A stretch of DNA of 64,000 bases from Mesorhizobium muleiense (GTDB lineage Bacteria; Pseudomonadota; Alphaproteobacteria; Rhizobiales; Rhizobiaceae). Below the pieces are notes generated by a model. That model had not been told where the DNA came from. It searched no databases and saw only the letters and a list, made by a program, of their open reading frames with translations. This document shows positions 52,060 through 59,251 of this stretch, one piece after another. Position numbers and translations under genes: made by a program. Location of the stretch: assembly GCF_900099905.1 (NCBI RefSeq), contig NZ_FNEE01000002.1:434001-498000 (forward strand), read 5' to 3'. How positions within the stretch are numbered: the stretch's first letter is position 1; the number at the start of each line of letters is the position of its first letter.

Positions 52060-52172
52060 TCGCCTAAACTATCTCACTTTATCATGTTTTGTTGCTGAAT
52101 GGCTAGACATGGTACTGGTTTAGCTCTATTTTTAAAAGTTGCCCCTCATCTCGCTAGAAGGAGGAGGCTTTT

Positions 52173-52889
52173 ATGACCATTCGCGAATTGATGAGCGGGC
52201 TGGCGGCGATCGCTTTCGTTGCGATGGTGTCCGCGCCTGCGCAAGCCTACGAAGTGGGTCCGGTCACGGGAGGCGGAACGATCGAGGGTACGATCGTCTA
52301 CCGCGGCGACGTGCCGACAACAAAGATCATCCCCACCAAGGATATCGAGGTGTGCGGCGATCCCCGCGAGGAGCCGCTGATCGAAGTCGGCAGCGATCAG
52401 GCCGTGCTGAACGCGGCGGTGCAGCTGGTCGACGTGGCACAGGGAAAGGCCTGGCCGGAGCCCGGAAAGCCGCCTGAGCTCAACAACCTCAAATGTCGCT
52501 TTGAGCCCGCGGTTCAGATGATACCCGCCGGTTCGCTGGAGGTGGTCAACAGCGACCCAATGCTCCACAACACCCACGGGTATTATGGCAAGCGCACCGC
52601 CTTCAACCTGGCGCTGCCCAATAAGGGCCAGCGGATACCCGTCGAACTGAAGCGGGCCGGCACTGTCCGCGTCGACTGCGACGCGCATGGCTGGATGGAA
52701 GGCTGGGTCTATGTGGTAGACAATCCCTACTACGCTGTCACCGGCGCCGACGGCAAGTTCAGCATAACCGATGTTCCGCCTGGGGACTACAAGCTCGTGG
52801 CGATCCACCCCTTCACCGGGCCCATCGAGCAGACCGTAAAGGTAGAGGAGAATAAGGCCACCAGTCTGACGATTGAACTGAAAAAATAA
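52173..52889 (+). CDS. Periplasmic cupredoxin-like protein with carboxypeptidase-regulatory-like domain
   Basis: 238 residues with a signal peptide ending at AQA-YEV (residue 25). A type 1 copper site can be read as His132/His135 (MLHNTHGYYG), Cys169, His172 and Met175 (DCDAHGWM). Cys61 and Cys108 may form a disulfide. From about residue 183 a beta-sandwich (VTGADGKFSITDVPPGDYKLVAIHP) resembles carboxypeptidase regulatory/CNA-B domains. Strong GGAGG before the ATG. As first gene of the oxidase operon it may be an electron carrier or copper donor for the oxidase; no closer family function is known to me. Confidence 0.78.
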   Translation: MTIRELMSGLAAIAFVAMVSAPAQAYEVGPVTGGGTIEGTIVYRGDVPTTKIIPTKDIEVCGDPREEPLIEVGSDQAVLNAAVQLVDVAQGKAWPEPGKPPELNNLKCRFEPAVQMIPAGSLEVVNSDPMLHNTHGYYGKRTAFNLALPNKGQRIPVELKRAGTVRVDCDAHGWMEGWVYVVDNPYYAVTGADGKFSITDVPPGDYKLVAIHPFTGPIEQTVKVEENKATSLTIELKK

Positions 52890-52897
52890 GAAAATGG

Positions 52898-52923
52898 GCG
52901 ACCCACTGATTCAATAGGGTCGC
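52898..52923 (+). other. Intergenic RNA hairpin
   Basis: GCGACCC (52898-52904) and GGGTCGC (52917-52923) form a perfect 7-bp stem with a 12-base loop just after the cupredoxin gene. No T run follows, so it is more likely a processing or stability element than a terminator. Confidence 0.5.
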
Positions 52924-52979
52924 GCTCCTGCGAGAAGGCCGACGCTTTAAGAAACGGTCTGCACTGAGGAGGAACCCTG

Positions 52980-54125
52980 ATGTCCGACGAGCTTGACCGC
53001 ATTCGGCGCGAAATGCATGCGGTGCTGCAGCCGCCTGGAGTACGGCCCGACGACTCGCTCCAAATCACCCGCCGCACATTCATTCACAGATCGCTGCTGT
53101 TCGGCGCTGCTTCCGTCGGCCAGACGTTCGCGTGGTGGCCGCTGCTCAACACCATCGACGTCGCTCACGCCGCCGAAGCGCCCTTCAAGTTTGCCTGGAT
53201 TTCGGACACCCATCTCTACGAGAGGTCCCTCAACACGCGCTTCGTCGACAAGGTGGTGCGCGCCGTACAAGAGGTCCAGGCCATGGATCCGCCGGCCGAC
53301 TTCCTGATCTTCGGCGGCGACCTGGCCCAGCTCGGAAAGATCGAGGAACTTGAGCTTGGCGTTGAGCTCCTCAAGGATCTGAAGATCAAGAAGTACTACA
53401 TCCCGGGCGAGCATGACTGGTATCTGGATATGGGCAAGAAGTGGGGCGAGTTATTCGGCCAACCCAACTGGACCTTCGATCACAAAGGCGTGCGCTTCAT
53501 CGGGCTCGATACGGTCAGCCGGGGACCGGACTACTGGACAGCGAAAAAGATGACGCCAGAGGAGCGCATGGGCCACATGGCTACCCTCGACGGCACGGTT
53601 GCCGGCGCGTGGGCCGGCGTCGGCCGCGAGCAACTCGACTGGATGCAGAAGACACTCGCCGAGTGGGATAAGTCCAAGCCGATCGTCATCTTCAGCCACA
53701 ATCCGCTGTACGAGTACTACCCGCCCTGGAATTTCTGGGTGCGCGACTGGCGCGAAGTGAATGACGTGCTGAAGCCTTATACTAAGGTCACCAACATCCA
53801 CGGTCACGTGCACCAGGTGCTCTACAACGAGATCGGCAGCATGCGCTCGATCGGCATGCTGGCGACCTCCTGGCCGTGGCCGTATGCGCCGGAAGGCGTG
53901 CCCAAGCTGACCAAGCCGATGATCCGTGTCGATCCTGGCGATCCCTTCGACGGGGTCGGTTGGGAAACCGTGAACGTCAACGCCGACGACAAGGTCGATG
54001 TCGAGTACATCATGTGGGGGCGCAAGGAGGTGTTCGTCCGGTCGCCGGAGGACCACGACAAGAGCATTGAGGAGGTCATACAGCCACGCATCGCCGACAG
54101 ACAGTACCCGTGGGAAAATCCATAA
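52980..54125 (+). CDS. Tat-exported metallophosphoesterase
   Basis: 381 residues. A twin-arginine signal lies at about residues 28-50 (QITRRTFIHRSLLFGAASVG). The calcineurin-like metal site is complete: ISDTHL (Asp76, His78), FGGDLAQLG, PGEHDWY (in place of GNHD), FSHNPLY and INGHVH-like IHGHVH. Trp/Tyr-rich loops (YEYYPPWNFWVRDW) surround the site. AGGAGGA precedes the ATG. The substrate is unknown. Its place between the cupredoxin and cytochrome genes suggests periplasmic cofactor or phosphoester handling for the respiratory complex. Confidence 0.88.
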   Translation: MSDELDRIRREMHAVLQPPGVRPDDSLQITRRTFIHRSLLFGAASVGQTFAWWPLLNTIDVAHAAEAPFKFAWISDTHLYERSLNTRFVDKVVRAVQEVQAMDPPADFLIFGGDLAQLGKIEELELGVELLKDLKIKKYYIPGEHDWYLDMGKKWGELFGQPNWTFDHKGVRFIGLDTVSRGPDYWTAKKMTPEERMGHMATLDGTVAGAWAGVGREQLDWMQKTLAEWDKSKPIVIFSHNPLYEYYPPWNFWVRDWREVNDVLKPYTKVTNIHGHVHQVLYNEIGSMRSIGMLATSWPWPYAPEGVPKLTKPMIRVDPGDPFDGVGWETVNVNADDKVDVEYIMWGRKEVFVRSPEDHDKSIEEVIQPRIADRQYPWENP

Positions 54126-54136
54126 AAGGGGTGGCT

Positions 54137-54601
54137 ATGATAAACACATCGACATTCCTCTGCATTCTGAGGCGTTCCACCGTCGCCGGAGCAGTCGTCG
54201 CAGCTGCCGTCGTCGTCGGCCCGGCCAGTGCCAACAAGGACCCGGTGACGCCAAAGCAGCTGAAACTCTATCAAGAGGCGTTCATGGAGGAGGTCAGGAA
54301 GGGAGACCTCCTGTTCCACGGTGATGCGGCGATGGCGGAGCAGTTGGGCGTCAAGCTGTCGACCACCGGGTGGGCCTGCGCCATGTGCCATCCGATGGCC
54401 TCCGATACCCACCCGCATGCGTTCCCGAAGTTCCAGCAGTCGATGGCCAAATTCGCGACACTGCGCGACATGATCAACTGGTGCATCGAGAAACCGAACC
54501 AGGGCGAGAAGATCGATCCCGAATCGGAGGCGATGAAGGCGCTCGAGGCGTACATCACTTGGTCGAACACCGGCTCGGTGTTGGTGCCAGGCAAGTACTA
54601 G
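54137..54601 (+). CDS. Periplasmic monohaem cytochrome c
   Basis: 154 residues from ATG 54137 (AAGGGG just upstream). Signal peptide with cleavage near PASA-NKD. One haem site CAMCH (residues 81-85); the sixth ligand is likely a His or Met further on (HPHAFPKFQQSMAKF). The small single-haem form resembles c-type cytochromes that donate electrons to oxidases. It lies 11 bases after the metallophosphoesterase gene. Confidence 0.88.
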   Translation: MINTSTFLCILRRSTVAGAVVAAAVVVGPASANKDPVTPKQLKLYQEAFMEEVRKGDLLFHGDAAMAEQLGVKLSTTGWACAMCHPMASDTHPHAFPKFQQSMAKFATLRDMINWCIEKPNQGEKIDPESEAMKALEAYITWSNTGSVLVPGKY

Positions 54602-54721
54602 TCTCGTCGATAGAGGGGGGGCATCGGCTTCACGGGAGCGCGTCCGCCATCGGGGTGACACCTCGATGGGTGGGGTTGAAGCAGTCGTGCGGCCCGGGAA
54701 CCGCGCGGGGAGGTCTATGCG

Positions 54722-56179
54722 TTGGCAGAGACTGGGATGGAGCTGCGCGGCAAGTTCGCGAATGTGGACCTGGATGCGCTGGTCGACAACCGGGTCGTGC
54801 GGACCTGGCTTTATTTCGGCATGTTCTGGCTGATGGTGACGCCATCCGTCGGCGTCCTGATCTCGAGCACCTTCAACTACCCCGACTATCTTGGATCGGG
54901 AAACCTCGAGCTCACCTTCGGCCGGTTGCGCCCGGTCCACGTCAACGGTGTCATCTTCGGCGCCTTCTCGACGCTTTTCATCGGCCTTTGCTACTATCTC
55001 GTGCCGCGTCTGTCGGGGGTGCGGGTGATATGGTCGGAGTGGTCGGTTCTCCTCGCATGGGTCTGGAACATCGCAACGCTTGCCGGTTTGGTCGGCTTGC
55101 TGTTCGGCGACAGTGACGGTTTGGAAGCCGGTGAGTTTCCGCTCTATGCGAAGGTCGCATTCTTCATCGTAGTGGCCGTTGCTACCGCGCAATTCTTGAT
55201 CACGATCAGTCGAAGGCTCGAGCCGGCGATCTATGTCGCGCTATGGTACTTGATCGCCACTTTCGTGTGGACGACGATGAACTTCGTGCTTGGAAGCTTC
55301 ATCCTGCCGTACACGATCTCGGGCATCAACAGCGCCGCCTTCCATGGCCTCTATCTCCACTACATCGTCGGGCTGTGGCTAACGCCCGCGGGCTACGTGA
55401 TCATTTACTATTTCCTGCCGATCAGCGCGCGAAATCCGCTCTATGCCCATAAGCTCTCGCTTGTAGGCTTCTGGTCCCTGGCATTGTTCTACCCGTTCGT
55501 CGGCATCCACCATTACCTCTACAGCCCGATCGCGGACTGGGCCGAGACCTTGGCCGTCGTCACGTCGATGCTACTGATCATTCCGGTGTGGACGGTACTG
55601 GTGAACTTCTTCGGCACTATGATGGGCAAGTGGCATGAGTTCGGCAGGAATCTGCCGGCGAAGTTCCTGATCATGGGCTCGCTCATGTATCTCGTCGGCT
55701 GCTTCCAGGGCTCGACCGAGGCGCTGCGGCAGCTGCAGCAGCCGACCCATTTCACCGATTTCGTCATCTCGCATTCGCATCTCACCGTGTTCGGCACCTT
55801 CGTCGTATGGGCGATGGGGGGCCTCGTCTATACTTGGCCGCGGCTGTTCGGGCGCGAACTCTGGTCCTTCAAGCTCGGCAACTGGTCGTTCTGGCTGATC
55901 ACCGTCGGCATCACGACCATGGGCCTGGTTCTCACAGCGGGCGGGCTGCAGCAGGGTTATCAATGGATGAATGGTGTCGAATGGCTCGACTCGCTCGTCT
56001 GGGTGAAGCCCTACTGGCTGGCGCGGACCCTGGCAGGCATCAGCATGGATATCGGTATGTCGCTGCTGGTGGTGAATCTGATGCTGACCGCACTGACCAG
56101 CCCGGCGGCTGAGGCGCGACGCGTCCGCGGGCCGGTGGAGGCGCCTATCCCGGCCCCGGCGGGAGGGCCCGCGCAGTGA
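54722..56179 (+). CDS. ccoN: cbb3-type cytochrome c oxidase catalytic subunit I (CcoN-like)
   Basis: 485-residue membrane protein with about 12 hydrophobic helices. Haem and copper ligands: His73 (RPVHVNG), His213 (YLHYIVG), the His263-His264 pair (VGIHH), His351 and His353 (SHSHLTVFG). Tyr257 lies 44 residues after His213 and six before the HH pair, the spacing I remember for the His-Tyr cross-link of true cbb3 oxidases, which argues for O2 reduction rather than NO reduction. The TTG start at 54722 is supported by GGGGAGG 8 bases upstream. It overlaps the next gene by 4 bases. Confidence 0.9.
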   Translation: MAETGMELRGKFANVDLDALVDNRVVRTWLYFGMFWLMVTPSVGVLISSTFNYPDYLGSGNLELTFGRLRPVHVNGVIFGAFSTLFIGLCYYLVPRLSGVRVIWSEWSVLLAWVWNIATLAGLVGLLFGDSDGLEAGEFPLYAKVAFFIVVAVATAQFLITISRRLEPAIYVALWYLIATFVWTTMNFVLGSFILPYTISGINSAAFHGLYLHYIVGLWLTPAGYVIIYYFLPISARNPLYAHKLSLVGFWSLALFYPFVGIHHYLYSPIADWAETLAVVTSMLLIIPVWTVLVNFFGTMMGKWHEFGRNLPAKFLIMGSLMYLVGCFQGSTEALRQLQQPTHFTDFVISHSHLTVFGTFVVWAMGGLVYTWPRLFGRELWSFKLGNWSFWLITVGITTMGLVLTAGGLQQGYQWMNGVEWLDSLVWVKPYWLARTLAGISMDIGMSLLVVNLMLTALTSPAAEARRVRGPVEAPIPAPAGGPAQ

Positions 56180-57840
56180 ACGTTCGCTTCTTCGCGTTGT
56201 TCGCCGGCGTCTTTTGCATCACCCTTGCGGTGATCACGCAGGGCGTGCTGCCCTTCGTAGAGCCGTCCTCGCGAACTACGCGCGTGACCTCGGTGGTGCG
56301 CACGGATTTCGGCCAGCTGAAATGGACGGTTTCAGAGGCGACGGACTACACCGAGCAGCAGCGTCGCGGCCGCAACATTTACCTGCGCGAAGGCTGCTGG
56401 TACTGCCATTCGCAATTCGTGCGGCCGGTAACCGGCGAGATCCGCCGCTGGGGGCCGGTCAGCGAGGCGGGCGAATACGCCTATGACGTGCCGCACCTGT
56501 TAGGCACACGCCGGATCGGGCCGGACCTGACGCGCGTCGGCCTGAAATACAGCGACGAATGGCACCTGGCGCACTTCTACAATCCGCGGATGCTGGTGCC
56601 GGACTCGATAATGGCGCCGTATCGCGGTCTCTTCCACGAGCCCGATGGGGCCGTCCGTATCGTTGACGACGGCGCTGGCGGTCGGACCCTGGAAAGGACA
56701 GAGGTCACCGAAGGCCTTTTCGACTTCGACAGCCAGCAAGCGATCCAACTGACGCCGAATGCGTACGGGTTGCTGTTCGTGCCGCTGAAGGCGCGCAAAA
56801 GAAAGCCGATCATCCTGACGCCGAACGAAGAATACACAGGAGAAACCGTCAGCATCGCGGCGGAGACGGAAACGCTGGCGGCGCTCGTTTCCTACGTCCA
56901 GAAGCTCGGCACGAACCGGGGTAAATGGCGCGATCTGTTCGAGCCGCAAAGCCTGGAGGTCATGGATGCGACCATGCCGCGCTCCGAGGAATGGATTGCC
57001 TATGGCAAGGAAGTCTATGAGCGCCGCTGCATCGGTTGCCACGGTGCCAAAGGCGACGGCAATGGGCCGGCCGCCACCTTTATGTTTAACCAGCGGCCCA
57101 GGGACTTCACGTCCGCAGTCTTCAAGTTCAGGTTGACAAAGGAGCCCCTGCCCACGGACGGCGACATGCTGCGCACCATTACTCGCGGCATCCGCGGCAC
57201 GGCAATGCCCCCTTGGTACGAACTGCCGCTCAACGATCGGCTGGCGGTGATCCAGTACATCAAATATGAGCTGGCGGTTGACCGTTCCGACCCCGCCAGT
57301 CCTTACGCTTTCTTCGTCGAGGAGCCGCCTGGCCCACCGTTGTATATCGGGCGCCCGCCGACCCCGTCCCAGACGATGCTGGACCGTGGCAAGGAGGTTT
57401 GGCAGGTGGCGAAGTGCTGGGAATGCCACGGCCAAGGCGGCAAGGGCGACGGCGAAAAGGCTGCCGGCCTCAAGGATGATATCGGGTTCGCCACCCCGCC
57501 GGCCGACCTCACCAGCGGCCAGTTCAAGTCTGGCCCGGCCGTCGAAGACATCTTCCGGACGATAACTACCGGCCTCAGCGGCACGCCGATGCCGTCCTAT
57601 CGGGATTCTTTTCCGGACGAGGACCGGTGGGCGCTTTCCTATTTCGTGGTGGCGCTTTCCGCATATAAAGACCCGCTCTCGCTGCAGCCGCTGTCGATCA
57701 AGCAGTCGGCCCGCGCCGCGCTGAACGATCTGGAACTGGTCGCTGACAAGCCTGAGCGAGCCTATGTGCCCGATCCGTCGGTGCCGGCGTCCGGCCCGCC
57801 AGCGCCGCCTGGCGAGGAACAGGCACCCACCGGAGGTTAG
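56176..57840 (+). CDS. CcoO-CcoP fusion: triheme cytochrome c subunit of a cbb3-type oxidase
   Basis: 554 residues. The N-terminal membrane helix (residues 3-25) and the first domain are CcoO-like: YLREGCWYCHSQFVRPV (CWYCH, residues 74-78) with Met146 in DSIMAPY as likely axial ligand. Two further mono-haem domains follow, CIGCH (285-289, Met344 in GTAMPPW) and CWECH (414-418, Met472 in GTPMPSY), as in the dihaem CcoP. Normally CcoO and CcoP are separate proteins, and CcoP has its own membrane anchor; here there is only one anchor. The C-terminus is Pro-rich. The start overlaps the ccoN stop (ATGA type). Confidence 0.85.
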   Translation: MNVRFFALFAGVFCITLAVITQGVLPFVEPSSRTTRVTSVVRTDFGQLKWTVSEATDYTEQQRRGRNIYLREGCWYCHSQFVRPVTGEIRRWGPVSEAGEYAYDVPHLLGTRRIGPDLTRVGLKYSDEWHLAHFYNPRMLVPDSIMAPYRGLFHEPDGAVRIVDDGAGGRTLERTEVTEGLFDFDSQQAIQLTPNAYGLLFVPLKARKRKPIILTPNEEYTGETVSIAAETETLAALVSYVQKLGTNRGKWRDLFEPQSLEVMDATMPRSEEWIAYGKEVYERRCIGCHGAKGDGNGPAATFMFNQRPRDFTSAVFKFRLTKEPLPTDGDMLRTITRGIRGTAMPPWYELPLNDRLAVIQYIKYELAVDRSDPASPYAFFVEEPPGPPLYIGRPPTPSQTMLDRGKEVWQVAKCWECHGQGGKGDGEKAAGLKDDIGFATPPADLTSGQFKSGPAVEDIFRTITTGLSGTPMPSYRDSFPDEDRWALSYFVVALSAYKDPLSLQPLSIKQSARAALNDLELVADKPERAYVPDPSVPASGPPAPPGEEQAPTGG

Positions 57841-57843
57841 CGC

Positions 57844-58038
57844 ATGCTCGGTTTTGAAGTCACCGGACCCTATGTCGGCGCCATGATGATGAGCCTGGCG
57901 GCCCTGTTCTTGTTCATCTGGGGCGTCCTATCCGGCGCGTTGAGCGGCACCGACAAAGCCGCCAACGGGTTTTTTGAAAGGGAGATGGAGAATGAGCGAT
58001 CTGCAGAGCAGCGATCCGGAGAGCCCGACGCACCCTGA
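57844..58038 (+). CDS. Small single-span membrane protein (CcoQ/FixQ-like position)
   Basis: 64 residues with one hydrophobic helix (YVGAMMMSLAALFLFIWGVLSGAL) and a charged C-terminal tail. GGAGG lies 6 bases before the ATG. By position it could take the place of CcoQ, but the sequence does not show the CcoQ motif. It overlaps the next gene by 47 bases. Confidence 0.7.
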   Translation: MLGFEVTGPYVGAMMMSLAALFLFIWGVLSGALSGTDKAANGFFEREMENERSAEQRSGEPDAP

Positions 58039-58216
58039 ACTGGATGTGCGTCAAAGCTCGCACCCTGAACTGGAGGACTATGCCGGCGGCCTGATACAGG
58101 CGCGTGTGGGATTCATTCCGCTATGGCTTCTCGTCGTCTACGTGCTGCTGTTCGCCTGGGGGCTGTATTACATGTATGTTTATTGGGGCGGGCTCGGCCC
58201 CGGCCGTCTGTTCTAA
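57992..58216 (+). CDS. Small membrane protein of the oxidase operon
   Basis: 74 residues: an acidic, Ser/Pro-rich N-terminus, then one helix IPLWLLVVYVLLFAWGLYYMYVYWGGLGPG. The end GLYYMYVYWGGLGPGR resembles the small region near the membrane helix of CcoP-type subunits, so it may be the detached CcoP anchor (inference). GGAG precedes the ATG by 5 bases. Confidence 0.7.
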   Translation: MSDLQSSDPESPTHPELDVRQSSHPELEDYAGGLIQARVGFIPLWLLVVYVLLFAWGLYYMYVYWGGLGPGRLF

Positions 58217-58250
58217 GAAGACTGTCGCAAGAGCTGGTAAGGCAGGAGTG

Positions 58251-58355
58251 ATGGAGATGTTGGTAGCCAAAATTCTCCTTGGGGTCGCCGCATTGAACCT
58301 CCTTTTCCTGGCCTTCGAGGTGGCGATAAACGTGCTTCGTCTTTATTTCGGCTGA
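58251..58355 (+). CDS. 34-residue membrane miniprotein
   Basis: MEMLVAKILLGVAALNLLFLAFEVAINVLRLYFG, one hydrophobic helix. AGGAG lies 4 bases before the ATG; a second ATG follows two codons later. Tight fit between neighbours and a clear ribosome-binding site support it as a real gene, perhaps a small oxidase subunit. Confidence 0.6.
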   Translation: MEMLVAKILLGVAALNLLFLAFEVAINVLRLYFG

Positions 58356-58369
58356 CATAGGAGCAGCGG

Positions 58370-58492
58370 ATGCTACAGGACACGGTTTTCAAGCTCGCCG
58401 ACGCCGGCTTGCCACAGATGCTCGGCTTCCTCATCTATGGCGGCTGCACCGTCGGCTTTATCATCTTTCTTGTCTATCTTGTGCGGCAATAG
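58370..58492 (+). CDS. 40-residue membrane miniprotein
   Basis: Starts MLQDTVFKLADAGLPQMLGF and ends in one hydrophobic helix (FLIYGGCTVGFIIFLVYLVRQ). AGGAG lies 6 bases before the ATG at 58370. It stands 14 bases after the previous miniprotein and 30 bases before the TauE-like gene. Function unknown; small subunit or assembly factor by position. Confidence 0.6.
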   Translation: MLQDTVFKLADAGLPQMLGFLIYGGCTVGFIIFLVYLVRQ

Positions 58493-58522
58493 CGACGCGG
58501 ACGCGGCGCTGCGAAAACGCCA

Positions 58523-59251
58523 ATGATCTACTACCTCGTGATCTTCGCCGCTGGATTTGCAGGCAGCTTTCATTGCATCGGCATGTGCGGCGGCTTTGCC
58601 TGCGCGCTGGGCCGCGATCAGCGAGGCGGAGGCGCAACCGTCCTTCGCCACCTGCTCTATAATACCGGCCGATTGACTACCTATTGCTTTCTGGGCGGGC
58701 TCGCGGGTGCGATCGGTCAGGTCATCTGCACCACGCAAGGTCTAACGGCGCCGCCGCTCTTGAACGGCTCCCTCGACACCGCCCAACGAATTCTCGCGAT
58801 CGTCGCTGGCCTGCTCATGATCGCCATGGCGTTGCAGTTCTTCGGCTGGCTGCAGGTCTTTCATCGCCTTGCGATCGGATTTGGCGGCAGCACATTTGCA
58901 TTGTCCCTGCGCGGCCTGTTGACCGCCCGGAGCTGCGCCGCACCGCTCGCCTTTGGCGTTTTCAACGGCTTCCTGCCATGTCCCCTGGTCTATGCCTTCG
59001 CCGCCCAGGCGGCGAGCACCGCCGGAGCGCTTCCCGGGTTTCTCGTCATGGCATGGTTCGGACTGGGAACCTTCCCCGCGATGTTGATGATGGGCGGCGT
59101 TGGCGGGATACTCGGGCCAGCCTGGCGGCGGCGCGGCGTGCGGCTGGCTGGTGGCTTTATTCTTTTGCTCGGTCTCATCACGCTCGGCCGTGGTCTCCTG
59201 CCTTCCGGTGCGCATATCGGCCTTGCCTGGCTGGGCGGACATCCCGCATGA
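58523..59251 (+). CDS. TauE/SafE-like (UreH/DsbD-like) membrane protein of oxidase assembly
   Basis: 242 residues with six to seven hydrophobic helices. The family motif GSFHCIGMCGGF lies at residues 14-25 and a second repeat has FNGFLPCPLVYAFA near 155. Such proteins often stand next to CcoI and are linked to copper or cytochrome maturation, though many are named sulfite exporters. The stop overlaps the CcoI start (ATGA). Confidence 0.82.
   Translation: MIYYLVIFAAGFAGSFHCIGMCGGFACALGRDQRGGGATVLRHLLYNTGRLTTYCFLGGLAGAIGQVICTTQGLTAPPLLNGSLDTAQRILAIVAGLLMIAMALQFFGWLQVFHRLAIGFGGSTFALSLRGLLTARSCAAPLAFGVFNGFLPCPLVYAFAAQAASTAGALPGFLVMAWFGLGTFPAMLMMGGVGGILGPAWRRRGVRLAGGFILLLGLITLGRGLLPSGAHIGLAWLGGHPA

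Noticed and set aside
54718..54840. ATG at 54718 as the start of ccoN
   Set aside because: It is out of frame with the oxidase and soon stops; the TTG at 54722 has a GGGGAGG at proper distance and gives the family frame.
54722..56179. Subunit I as a nitric oxide reductase (NorB or sNOR)
   Set aside because: Tyr257, spaced as in the cbb3 His-Tyr cross-link, is present, and the partner protein carries cbb3-type haem c domains; NOR catalytic subunits lack this Tyr.
58684..59247. Upstream part of the CcoI frame as a long N-terminal domain
   Set aside because: It is the shifted frame of the TauE-like gene; the real start overlaps that gene's stop and gives a typical CcoI N-terminus.
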